DNA of 64,000 nt from Haloglomus irregulare (GTDB taxonomy: Archaea > Halobacteriota > Halobacteria > Halobacteriales > Haloarculaceae): assembly GCF_007421925.1 (NCBI RefSeq), contig NZ_QMDX01000007.1, positions 39,473 to 103,472 of the forward strand, written 5' to 3'. Numbering within the stretch: position 1 is the first letter of the stretch; each line of letters begins with the position of its first letter. This document shows, in pieces, positions 56,100 to 64,000 of this stretch. Both the position numbers and the translations under genes were made by a program. A model generated the notes under the pieces. That model was not told the DNA's origin, made no database searches, and saw nothing but the letters and a program-made list of their open reading frames with translations.

Positions 56100-57650
56100 A
56101 TGTCCAGTGCAACCACTCCCGACCTGCAGGACCGTGTACAGATCATCACCGACGCGTTCGTCGCTTTCGACGAGAGCCGAGCTGAACCCGCGTTCGCCCT
56201 CGATACCGAGGACGTGGCCGCCCAGTTGGAGCGACTGTGTGCGTACCGCGTGCCGGCGGACGAGGCCGTCCGGACCCTCGTCCGCAAGGCGTGTGCCGAC
56301 GCCGACCTCGAGCGAGCCGACCTCTCGGATGACATCGCCCGGCTGGCCGGCTACGGTGGGCGCTCTCGTGGGTTCTCTCGGACGATGCTCACCGACGTCG
56401 ACGAGGCCGACCAGTGGATCGACGTCGTCGCCGAGGTCGTCGAACTCTGGGAACCCCGGAGCGAGAAGATTGCCCAGGTCGGGCTGCTCGGCGACGAGTC
56501 CGGCCGACTCAAGTTCGTGAAGTGGACGAGTGCCGACCTCCCCGAACTGGAGGAGGGCGAGGCCTACCGCTTCGAGAGCGTTGTGACCGACGAATACCAG
56601 GGTCGGTTCTCGGTGAGCTGTAACTCCGCGACGGCGATCAGCCCCTCCGACGACGTCGTGGCGGCAAGCGACGGGAGCGTCGCGGTGGTCGGAAGCATCG
56701 TCGATATCCAGGAGGGTTCGGGACTGATCAAGCGATGTGGGGCCGACGACTGCACGCGCGTCCTCCGCAACGGCCGGTGTGCGGAGCACGGCCAGCGCGA
56801 CGGTGAGTTCGACCTCCGCATCAAAGCGATCCTCGACGACGGTGAGCGCTCGCTGAGCGCCCTGTTCGACGCCGCTGCTACCGAGGCGGTGACCGGCATC
56901 TCGCTGAGCGATGCGACCGACATGGCGATGGACGCGCTCTCGACGGACGTGGTCGCCGAGGAGATCAGTGCGCAACTGCTCGGCCGGCGGTACCGGCTGA
57001 CCGGGAGCGTCGTGGGCACGTACTTTCTCGTGAACGACGCCGAAGAGACGACCGACGCTCCGGACGGGTTCGACGCCGACGCGGTCGAACCGGCACTCAC
57101 GGCCCGGCAGCCAGCTCGGCGGCTGTTCGCGGAGGAACTCAACGGGACGACGGAGACGTTCCAGGAGTCCGACGAGGAGCGGGCACCCGTCTACGGCCTG
57201 ACCCCGACCGGGGTGGGCGTCAACCGTGTGTTCGTCGTCGGGACGCTCGCAGAGACCGCCGATGTCGGCTCCGACGCCGAGTACTGGCAGGGCAAGGTGT
57301 TCGCTGCCGACTCGCCCGTGTACGTGTACGCCGGACAGTACCAGCCCGAGGCGATGGGGGTGCTGCGAGCAGCGGAGCCGCCGGCGTACGTCGCGGTCGT
57401 CGGGAAGCTGCGGACCTACGAGCGGGGCGATCGGACGAACGTGGCCATCGAACCGGAGTCGATCACCGAGGTCGACGAGGCGACCCGAGATGCGTGGGTC
57501 GCCGAGACGGCCCGTCAGACCCGCAAGCGCCTCGAGGCATTCGAGATCGGCAACGCCCCGTTCCGCGAGGAGGCAACGGAGGCCTACGGCGAGGACGTGA
57601 GCGCAATCGAAGTGGTGGTTTCGGCTGTCGTCCCGGACGACGCCGCTTGA
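56100..57650 (+). CDS. rpa: RPA-family single-stranded-DNA-binding protein
   Basis: 516 residues from ATG 56100 (MSSATTPDLQD); 56079 would add seven. An N-terminal helical region (about 10-90), OB fold (about 95-180; EKIAQVGLLGDESGRLKFVK), a second OB with a zinc finger (CGADDCTRVLRNGRCAEHG, about 215-235), and a C-terminal part resembling the separate RPA-associated protein (about 330-500). This looks like a fusion of RPA with its partner. It follows the primase gene by 167 bp, making a replication pair. Confidence 0.82.
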   Translation: MSSATTPDLQDRVQIITDAFVAFDESRAEPAFALDTEDVAAQLERLCAYRVPADEAVRTLVRKACADADLERADLSDDIARLAGYGGRSRGFSRTMLTDVDEADQWIDVVAEVVELWEPRSEKIAQVGLLGDESGRLKFVKWTSADLPELEEGEAYRFESVVTDEYQGRFSVSCNSATAISPSDDVVAASDGSVAVVGSIVDIQEGSGLIKRCGADDCTRVLRNGRCAEHGQRDGEFDLRIKAILDDGERSLSALFDAAATEAVTGISLSDATDMAMDALSTDVVAEEISAQLLGRRYRLTGSVVGTYFLVNDAEETTDAPDGFDADAVEPALTARQPARRLFAEELNGTTETFQESDEERAPVYGLTPTGVGVNRVFVVGTLAETADVGSDAEYWQGKVFAADSPVYVYAGQYQPEAMGVLRAAEPPAYVAVVGKLRTYERGDRTNVAIEPESITEVDEATRDAWVAETARQTRKRLEAFEIGNAPFREEATEAYGEDVSAIEVVVSAVVPDDAA

Positions 57651-57681
57651 GCGGTTCTCGTCTCCACCTCACTCGTCGAAT

Positions 57682-58170
57682 TCACTCCTCCTCTGGGTGG
57701 AGGTCCGCTCTGACAGTCCCGACCGGGACGAGCGGTGTGCCGTCGAATGCCGTCCCAAGTTCACGTCGGCTGGTCTGTTCGGCGTCCTCGGTTGATTGTG
57801 CTGTGACGGCACACTCGAGCGTGAGCCCAACGAGCGCTGTCTCGGCCACGACGAGCACCGCCTCCATTGGCGTCCCACAGGTCGTACAGGAGATTGTCTG
57901 GATGCTGATATCGCAGTGATCAACGTGTGTGGTATCCGCTTCGCTCACCCGTGTTCCGACCTCACTGACAGCGATGTTGATCGCGTCCTGTATCGCGTGG
58001 GCTCCTCGAACGAGCCATGGGACCGACAGTGTTACCCAGTACTGTTCGGAGCGGCTCATCGTCTGCCTCGCGCTGCTGACTGCCGATCGATCGGCGTTGT
58101 CGTCCGCTTCATCGGGTCGGTCTGGCTCGGTATCGTATATATCACTTAGAAAGCGATGCATCGGCGCCAT
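57682..58170 (-). CDS. DUF555-like (UPF0212) protein
   Basis: 162 residues from ATG 58170 (MAPMHRFLSD); starts further up would run through operator C. The core VPWLVRGAHAIQDAINIAVS, then a C-x2-C (ISCTTCGTPM) and ALVGLTLECAV match the archaeal DUF555 family. The N-terminal 45 residues are an acidic extension. Function is unknown for the family. Confidence 0.7.
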   Translation of the reverse strand: MAPMHRFLSDIYDTEPDRPDEADDNADRSAVSSARQTMSRSEQYWVTLSVPWLVRGAHAIQDAINIAVSEVGTRVSEADTTHVDHCDISIQTISCTTCGTPMEAVLVVAETALVGLTLECAVTAQSTEDAEQTSRRELGTAFDGTPLVPVGTVRADLHPEEE

Positions 58171-58194
58171 TCGTTGCGCATCTCGTCTCAACAG

Positions 58195-58239
58195 AGTTAC
58201 CCCACGATGGGGGGCATAATTAGCTGGCGTGGGGTAACT
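58195..58239 (-). promoter_or_regulatory. Inverted-repeat operator C
   Basis: AGTTACCCCA at 58195-58204 and TGGGGTAACT at 58230-58239, spacer 25 bp. The spacer, read on minus, contains TAATTATG, a TATA-like box, and the ATG of the DUF555-like gene is 25 bp beyond the arm. Confidence 0.78.
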
Positions 58240-58298
58240 CGGCATCATTATGCGGCGAGCGAACGCCTCGACCCATACTGTATCCGATCCTTCAGCAG

Positions 58299-58802
58299 TT
58301 ACTCCCCGACGACCTCGGCGAACGCGAAGTTCTCGCGCACGGTTTCGATCCGGACGAGCGGCTGCTGGCCGATCTCCGTATCGGGGATGAACACCACGTA
58401 TCCAGGGCCGACCCGGGCGAGGCCGTCGCCCTGGTCGCCGACGTCCTCGATGTCGAGCTGGAGCGTTTCTCCCTCGGTCACTGGCGGCTGGTTCGACGTT
58501 TCGTCCGGAGAGCTTGCTGGGGCGCTTGTCTTAGCCCTTGGAGTGACATCCCGGGGAAGCTGTGGTCCAGCCCGTCTCTGCGTGGTCTGGACTTCTCCGT
58601 CGTCTCGATCTGTGGTCACAGAACTCTCAGGGCTCGTAGGACTTGAGGTATTCACGCCAGGGTATACCCCGATTCGATAGCTCTCTCCGGGTTCGAGGTT
58701 CCCGAGTTCGACTTCTTGTTCAGGAACCGTGACAACATACTCTCCATTCCGGGCCTCAACGCGGCCGGTGAACAGACACAGTGGGGTAGACGAGTCCATC
58801 AT
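58299..58802 (-). CDS. TRAM-domain protein
   Basis: 167 residues. The C-terminal about 60 residues form a TRAM domain (GETLQLDIEDVGDQGDGLAR, VGPGYVVFIP, VRIETVRENFAFAEVV), an OB-like RNA-binding fold. The first 45 residues (LFTGRVEARNGEYVVTVPEQ) form a second small beta barrel. A Ser/Pro/Thr linker joins them. Stand-alone TRAM proteins act as RNA chaperones in some archaea. TATA-like ATAATTAA lies about 27 bp before the start, and operator D lies further up. Confidence 0.82.
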   Translation of the reverse strand: MMDSSTPLCLFTGRVEARNGEYVVTVPEQEVELGNLEPGESYRIGVYPGVNTSSPTSPESSVTTDRDDGEVQTTQRRAGPQLPRDVTPRAKTSAPASSPDETSNQPPVTEGETLQLDIEDVGDQGDGLARVGPGYVVFIPDTEIGQQPLVRIETVRENFAFAEVVGE

Positions 58803-58864
58803 ACTCGTTTTGAGTGGTTCGGATTAATTATGGTCGGGTTCTGGCGGAGCCGTCGTTCGTAATC

Positions 58865-58908
58865 AGTTACCCCACAACACCGAAGTGTGTTCTGTTCGTG
58901 GGGTAACT
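58865..58908 (-). promoter_or_regulatory. Inverted-repeat operator D
   Basis: AGTTACCCCA at 58865-58874 and TGGGGTAACT at 58899-58908, spacer 24 bp. It lies 63-106 bp upstream of the TRAM gene start, beyond its TATA box, so at this gene it would act from upstream rather than by covering the promoter. Confidence 0.78.
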
Positions 58909-59081
58909 ACTCTGCTTTTTACTCGGCGGATTTGGCATTGTTGAAATCCTCATCCGGTTATATGTTTCATCATCCGTGCGGAATACACAGCGCGAATCTG
59001 TCACGGTTGGTCGTCATTCGGGGTGAGAACGGAGTGATAGATACAGATAATAGACCAATCGTCCAGTCTAGAATCTTTCCT

Positions 59082-59303
59082 TTACTCTGGGGATCCCAGT
59101 GCCTCAAGAATCGGTGAGGTAAGTCCGAACACCGATAATGCTCCCCAGACTACAAGAAAGCCGAAGCCGCTGATAGCGGCGAGATACGGATTAAATCGGA
59201 GGGCACCAAATTCAAAGACTTGTTCGCTCGAACCGAGAAGAAGGTAAGTAAGGGTGAGTCCGAGGAGCCCGATCGCCATTAGCCATGCGTCTGACACAGA
59301 CAT
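59082..59303 (-). CDS. Small two-helix membrane protein
   Basis: 73 residues from ATG 59303 (MSVSDAWLMAIG). Two hydrophobic helices (AWLMAIGLLGLTLTYLLLGS and FGFLVVWGALSVFGLT) with a short loop. Not recognised. An ATG at 59357 would add 18 residues. Confidence 0.5.
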   Translation of the reverse strand: MSVSDAWLMAIGLLGLTLTYLLLGSSEQVFEFGALRFNPYLAAISGFGFLVVWGALSVFGLTSPILEALGSPE

Positions 59304-59801
59304 ATTTTGGATACGGTAGTCTACAGTATAAGCTCCGAGGTAATAATCAGTACACATACTTCTCGTGTCGGACAGTTCACCCTATCGGGTGTGAAGCAGA
59401 GAGCGCCGGATTGTTGCATGCACCCTCTTTGTACGCCACCAGTATCAACTGAGGAGGGTTTCCAATTGACCGATTTTCTTCGGAAAGAGGGGGTTCTATG
59501 GTTCTGAGTCTCGGATGGAGACTCGCTGTGCTACAGGTTGCTACTGTTCGGGGGTCACCTTCCTACCAGTCGTCATTGACACTTCAGACCGATCCTGTTC
59601 GACAGTCTCGACGTTCTCCTGCGCCAGCCACCAGTCGGGGGTCCAGTCCGTACATATGTTCGCATCTTCAGGCGCAGGTTGAGCAGTAGCCACAGTTTGG
59701 TATCCTTCATGCCTGTCGGGATACGGAATTTCAGATGGTTTAGTTTCACTCCGGATGGATGAGGTATATGGGTCGTTCTGTCGTTAGTGAGGGTACGGCC
59801 G
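59304..59801. other. Gap with duplicated RPA-gene tail and left end of a tnpB element
   Basis: 59485-59565 closely follows 63088-63165, which is the 3' end and downstream flank of the RPA-like gene; here it reads V-T-P-E-Q-stop on minus. It is followed by sequence belonging to the tnpB element (from about 59640). No intact gene was found. Confidence 0.55.
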
Positions 59802-61125
59802 ATGCCTGTCGTCACGAAGACGCTGGAGCTGCACCTCGTCACCCCCAACACGCACAAAGAGCGCAAGCTCCGTGAGACAAAAATAGCGTACCAGCAGGCG
59901 CTACAGACTGCCTTCGACGCGAATTGTACCACCCGAACCGAAGCGAACGACGTGGTTGTTAAATATGCCCTCAGTGGCTACGTGAAGAACGCCCTCAAGC
60001 AGTACGTCCCGCAACTCTGTGGTGGCAGTTACGACGCCGACGAACTCCATGACGATCACCCGGTGAAGTTTACCAACGAGGGTATCCGACTCGACCACCA
60101 GCCACAGAATCACTACGAGTGGTACGTCAAAATCCCCCACCACGAGGACTATAACCTCTGGATGCCCGCCGCTGCGAATCCCGAACAACGCCCGTGGCTG
60201 GAAGCGTTGCACGCGGGTGACGCCGAGATGGGTGAGTGTCGGCTCCTTGAACGCGACGGCAAATGGTACCTCCACGTCACCGCGACCCGTGACGTCGAAG
60301 CTCGGTCGGTGTCCACCGACAGGACGCCGGTCGGGGTGGACATTGGGGATGCTGCCTTGGCCACGGTGTGTCACCGTGACGAGCGCGGCACCCCGACTGC
60401 TCCCGACATCTACAGCGACGACGCCTCGCAGGTACGACACCTCCGCAAAACGTATTTCACAGCGACACGCCGCCTCCAACGGCGCGATAGTGAGCGGATA
60501 GCTGAGACGTACGGCGATAGTCTGTGGGACCGTATCGACCACATCCTCCATCGCGTCTCACGGAACGTGGTCGAACGCGTTCAACAGGTTGACTCCCCCG
60601 TGCTGGTGCTGGAGAACCTCCAGTACATCCGCGAGAACATGGAATACGGCGCGTTCATGAACCGGCGATTGCACGGGTGGGCGTTCGCCAAACTCCACGC
60701 CCAGATCCAATATAAGGCTGAGGAAGCCGGGATTCCCGTCGAGACGGTGAACCCCCGGAACACGTCCAAAGAGTGCCACGTCTGCGGAGAGAAAGGAGCG
60801 CGTCCCGAGCAGGCGAGGTTTCGATGCACGAACGACGAGTGCTGGGTCGGGGAGTACCAGGCAGATGTCAACGCCGCGATCAATATCGCAGACCGCTACC
60901 GTAGCGGAGAGAGCCAGCGCCGAAGCAACCGGGATACCGGAAAGAAGGCTACTGGCGATGACTCGGCTACGGATGGGGCCTCATTGACCGGGCCACAAGA
61001 CACCCAGGCAGATGCCGAATCCCGGCAAACGACGCTTGGAACGCATGCGTCTTGAAACCGACTGGCCGCTTCACATGGCCTGAAATTCCGTGGTGGGATT
61101 CCCCCCACGTCGCGGGGGGAGGAGG
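59640..61125 (+). mobile_element. Third tnpB-only IS200/IS605-type element
   Basis: The right end near 61090-61125 has GGTGGGATTCC and a CCCCCCACG/CGCGGGGGG-type hairpin followed by GAGGAGGTCAA. The left end is approximate. The element contains only tnpB; its right end also matches the relic at 39177-39225. Confidence 0.6.
59802..61055 (+). CDS. tnpB: TnpB RNA-guided endonuclease
   Basis: 417 residues from ATG 59802 (MPVVTKTLELHL). RuvC residues: Asp in VGVDIGDAALATV (about 181), Glu in VLENLQYIRENM (about 271), Asp in YQADVNAAINIA (about 355). Zinc-finger cysteines are in CHVCGEKG and CTNDEC. A Ser/Asp-rich tail of about 50 residues follows the last RuvC motif. Confidence 0.9.
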   Translation: MPVVTKTLELHLVTPNTHKERKLRETKIAYQQALQTAFDANCTTRTEANDVVVKYALSGYVKNALKQYVPQLCGGSYDADELHDDHPVKFTNEGIRLDHQPQNHYEWYVKIPHHEDYNLWMPAAANPEQRPWLEALHAGDAEMGECRLLERDGKWYLHVTATRDVEARSVSTDRTPVGVDIGDAALATVCHRDERGTPTAPDIYSDDASQVRHLRKTYFTATRRLQRRDSERIAETYGDSLWDRIDHILHRVSRNVVERVQQVDSPVLVLENLQYIRENMEYGAFMNRRLHGWAFAKLHAQIQYKAEEAGIPVETVNPRNTSKECHVCGEKGARPEQARFRCTNDECWVGEYQADVNAAINIADRYRSGESQRRSNRDTGKKATGDDSATDGASLTGPQDTQADAESRQTTLGTHAS

Positions 61126-61295
61126 TCAACGGGAACATCCATCGTTCGCTCTCTCACCAGTAGGCTCTGGGATCGTGAACCCACTGTCCCGACGGATTTC
61201 GAAGATTGCCCCCTCCCGGTAACTCCTTTCGTCAGTCTTGAGCCAAAATCTATGAATCATCATTTATAACAGTTCATTGATATCCTGTGGGTAGG

Positions 61296-62873
61296 ATGCG
61301 ATTGGTAAAGGAACTGGAATCGTTACTGAAGGTGGGGCCACATGATTCGACGTTCCGCTATCAGTTTTCAACGGTGCTTCGAGAGATGCGGCAGGAGTGG
61401 GGCCGCTCGCCTAATGAGATTCGTGATGAGATCGTTGAGACCGATTGTGATCATCCGTTTCTTACTGCTGTTGTGGGGTTATCACGGTGGATCGAAGATG
61501 AAACGTATCGTGATGGGGCAGAGTTAGCACTCACGAAACTGGAGGGGGGATTTGAGATTGCCGATAGAGAAGGTTGGCCACAATTAGCAGCAACGCTGCT
61601 TGAGGAATGGTTACAGCTACTGGTGCAACTCCAGCATGATGAGGCACTTGAAGCAACGGTTGAGGAATCGATTACCTTTCTTCGGCGTGCGGATGAGTTG
61701 GCCATTGGGCCGACGTTCGATATTCTCGATTTGATTATTGAGCATCCTGAGGCTATTCCCGCTGCTGTCGTCGACAATCTGCTCATCTTCTTGGAGGAGC
61801 AGGCGGATGAAGCGCGTGAGAAGCGGGATTACGATACTTGCCGGAAGTATTGGCGGTATTATCTGGGAATTTGTCGGCCGACGGATCGAGCGGTGGAGGC
61901 GGCGAAGGACGGGATTATCGAGTCGTATCATGAACAGCTGGAGTTTCTACAAGGCAGCCAGCATGCGGTGCGCGCGTCGGTGGCTCACGAGGCTGTCCAG
62001 GAGTGTGTTGAGTGGGTCGATGAGGCGACGCGTGCAGAGTGGGAACAAGAGCATCGTGAGGCGAACCGGGCGAGTATTGATGAGATGGGTGAATTTTCGC
62101 ATCAGCTGCCGGATGAGGAGATTGAGGAGCTCGATAACGCGCTTGAATCGATTATTGACCAATTTGAGGAGCTAAAAGAGGAACGGCATGCTGTTTTTGC
62201 GATTAAGTGGCTGATCAACCGAGATATATTGGTTCCTGATCCAGAGCCGGTTGATCGCGGGCCAGGAGTGTCGTTCCGCGATCTTGTGCAGTCCAGAACC
62301 ATCACATCATCAGGTGGGTCGTATTCACAGGATGAATCAGGTGGTGACTGGTCAGATCTGTACTCGGTCGCAGTACAGCACAGTCACAAGGTGGTGCAAG
62401 ATCTGGTCTATCGGTTAGTGAATCGGGGGCTGCTTCACGAGGGCGACTTCTTTATCCTGTTTAACAGACGCGACGCGTTGCGAGCTGACACAATCGCATT
62501 TCTGACCGACTTTGTGATTGCGTTCTTCGAAAACCGGGGGTCAGCAGCAACCCATATCGGGATGGCGCAGCTTGAGGCGGTGATCCGCAGCCAGATGGAA
62601 GAGTATGGGAAGAGCACGCTTCGGCTTGACCCTCACACCGGCGAGTTACATCCTCGATCAATGACTGGGTTATTGGGCCAGTTAGAAGGGGATGTCTCTG
62701 AATCATGGATAACCTACATGCGGTACCGATACACGGATCTCTCCGGTCAGAATGTTCGGAATAAGATCGCCCACGGCCATCTTCGGTATCACCAGGCACA
62801 GTGGGGTATGAGCTGTATCCTACTATTCGATATGCTGAGAGGCTTTCTTGAACTGGAACGCGCCTACACCTAA
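61296..62873 (+). CDS. DUF4209-like protein with HEPN-type motif
   Basis: 525 residues from ATG 61296; a GTG at 61287 is possible. All-helical, with repeated acidic helices (about 50-300) and a C-terminal domain whose NVRNKIAHGHLRYHQ has R-x4-H, as in HEPN-type DUF4209 proteins. Base composition is clearly lower in GC than around it, with many GAT and GAG/GAA codons ending in T or A, so it was probably acquired recently with or near the tnpB element. Family function is unsettled; an RNase-based defence role is a guess. Confidence 0.6.
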   Translation: MRLVKELESLLKVGPHDSTFRYQFSTVLREMRQEWGRSPNEIRDEIVETDCDHPFLTAVVGLSRWIEDETYRDGAELALTKLEGGFEIADREGWPQLAATLLEEWLQLLVQLQHDEALEATVEESITFLRRADELAIGPTFDILDLIIEHPEAIPAAVVDNLLIFLEEQADEAREKRDYDTCRKYWRYYLGICRPTDRAVEAAKDGIIESYHEQLEFLQGSQHAVRASVAHEAVQECVEWVDEATRAEWEQEHREANRASIDEMGEFSHQLPDEEIEELDNALESIIDQFEELKEERHAVFAIKWLINRDILVPDPEPVDRGPGVSFRDLVQSRTITSSGGSYSQDESGGDWSDLYSVAVQHSHKVVQDLVYRLVNRGLLHEGDFFILFNRRDALRADTIAFLTDFVIAFFENRGSAATHIGMAQLEAVIRSQMEEYGKSTLRLDPHTGELHPRSMTGLLGQLEGDVSESWITYMRYRYTDLSGQNVRNKIAHGHLRYHQAQWGMSCILLFDMLRGFLELERAYT

Positions 62874-63145
62874 CGCTTGTAGCTGCGAGAAAGCTGGCAC
62901 CGGGGAAATGCTCTCTGTGTCAAACGCGTTTCCAATAATCTTGACAACGAGATTTCGCTCGACTTGGTCATCAAGAGCATGATGGCAAGGTCCCAGCTGC
63001 CCATGTCGAACCAATTCTCGCTACACGCTGATTAGGGGTACGCGTACCGTACCAGCCTGCTCTCACCGAGACTTATTGGATTTGGTGCTTCTGAAAGAGG
63101 GGTTACAGTTCTGAGTCCGGACTGGACTCTGGGTGCTACGATTCG

Positions 63146-64000
63146 CTACTGTTCGGGGGCTACCATGTCATCGCCTGCTTTCTCATCGTGACCTTTGACC
63201 TCAGACTCGTCGGTGTCGGCCCGTTCGAGGATGGTCAACGTACTGTCACGGCGCGTTTCGAACGTCGCGGTGTCGTTGTACCATCCCTTCACGACTTCCT
63301 CACAGCGCACGAGGTCGCCGACTTGCAACTCAGAGAAGCGATGTGAACGAATCAGCGTCCGGCCTCTCACGTCCGTTGGATCGGGAGTCGGTCGCGTCTC
63401 GTCCCACTCGCTCTTCTTCCAAATTGCAAACTTGATCGATCCGGTGTCGTCCTGGAGCACGCCGGCCTGCTTGATTCCGGGATGCGTGTTCTCGAAGAGG
63501 ATCGCCACGCGACCCTGCGTCGAGAATCGGCCCTTCGTCTGGCGGGTCGACATGTATCGGACGTTACCGATCGTCTGGATGTTCCGGGGATCGTTCGCCT
63601 CGGCTTCGGCCTGTCTGAGGAGTGCACTCGCGGGCTCGACACCTCGGGAGACACGCTCTGCAAGCGCGATCGCGAGGGTGAGCGGTTGCTTGCGCACCTC
63701 GTGGACTTTCTCGAAGTCTTCACTCAGGAGCCGATTCGCCATCGTACAGACCTCGTCGTGAGTTTCCGAGTCCAGCTCGAGGAGTGGACGCAGACGCTCT
63801 TCGCGGGCCTGTGTGGCAGCCTCAGCGCGAGCTGCGGCGATCTCCGTCGTCGTCGGGCGTTGCGCGGCGAGTTCGTCGAACCGGTTGTTCAGCCACTTCG
63901 CGTGTCCGACCAGTTCGATCTCGTCGCTGAGTTCGCCCGGGCGACAGATTCCGTCCGTGACGCGCTGCTTCTCGGCTTCCAGTGCGAGCGAGCGCTCGAT
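63146..64000 (-). CDS. RPA-like OB-fold protein (5' end beyond window)
   Basis: The frame is open to base 64000, giving at least 284 residues; an internal ATG at 63742 is not the likely start because coding sequence continues above it (ELVGHAKWLNNRFDELAAQR). The C-terminal about 150 residues form an OB fold: GRFSTQGRVAILFENTHPGI, DDTGSIKFAIWKKSEWD, FSELQVGDLVRCEEVVKGWY. The upstream part is a charged helical region. It is a second ssDNA-binding candidate in the window, different from that at 56100. Confidence 0.72.
   Translation of the reverse strand: MERSLALEAEKQRVTDGICRPGELSDEIELVGHAKWLNNRFDELAAQRPTTTEIAAARAEAATQAREERLRPLLELDSETHDEVCTMANRLLSEDFEKVHEVRKQPLTLAIALAERVSRGVEPASALLRQAEAEANDPRNIQTIGNVRYMSTRQTKGRFSTQGRVAILFENTHPGIKQAGVLQDDTGSIKFAIWKKSEWDETRPTPDPTDVRGRTLIRSHRFSELQVGDLVRCEEVVKGWYNDTATFETRRDSTLTILERADTDESEVKGHDEKAGDDMVAPEQ

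Noticed and set aside
61130-61295. Minus-strand reading EGAIFEIRRDSGFTIPEP near the end of the third tnpB element
   Set aside because: It looks coding but is under 60 codons with no start or family match, so it could be a gene scrap; not enough to call.

Overview
The window is haloarchaeal (class Halobacteria). The evidence is acidic GC-rich coding sequence, Bat-type PAS/GAF regulators, Orc1/Cdc6 initiators with ORB-type origin repeats, an XPB-Bax1 pair, RPA-family proteins and IS200/IS605-type tnpB elements. Two initiator genes, a type IV secretion-like conjugation cluster, primase-polymerase and RPA genes, and many IS scars suggest a megaplasmid, a secondary replicon or an integrated conjugative element. 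The genus cannot be told from the sequence.

Layout. 1-6315 (minus) is the N-terminal 2100 residues of a giant secreted adhesin made of GLUG repeats, Ig-like domains and cadherin repeats. Embedded in it is a full ubiquitin-like domain, about 54% identical to eukaryotic ubiquitin by hand alignment. 6641-12080 holds two Bat-type sensor-regulators (one truncated), an HTH gene remnant, a CNNM/CBS membrane protein and a small membrane protein. 12316-17847 is a nuclease and repair island: an Mrr-like nuclease, two zinc-ribbon microproteins, XPB with Bax1, and a pRiA4b ORF-3-like protein. 17883-25997 is a degraded zone: one tnpB element splits a CcbP-like gene, and another splits a long ADP-ribosylglycohydrolase-fusion gene that also carries a frameshift.

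26016-28895 and 39915-42321 are two replication-origin modules. Each has an orc1/cdc6 gene, its own family of ORB repeats, and a paralogous small protein ending in a YYY-x-QWREG motif under an inverted-repeat promoter. Between and beyond them lies a conjugation system. The leftward operon (39041 to about 31788) has two small paralogues, a VirB3/PrgI-like protein, a large membrane protein, VirB4, a VirB6-like protein and a membrane-anchored AAA+ ATPase. The rightward genes (43427-57650) are three VirB2-pilin-like proteins, a large N-glycosylated membrane protein, a VirD4-like coupling ATPase, a primase-polymerase and RPA. A composite palindromic element lies upstream of the leftward operon and of all three pilin-like genes, so the machinery is probably one regulon.

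57682-64000 has a DUF555-like protein, a TRAM protein, a small membrane protein, a third tnpB element, a lower-GC HEPN/DUF4209-like gene and a partial RPA-like gene. A second regulatory motif, an inverted repeat of AGTTACCCCA with a 24-25 bp spacer, occurs at four sites, and a related fifth site precedes the origin-2 partner gene. No tRNA, rRNA or CRISPR array was seen.
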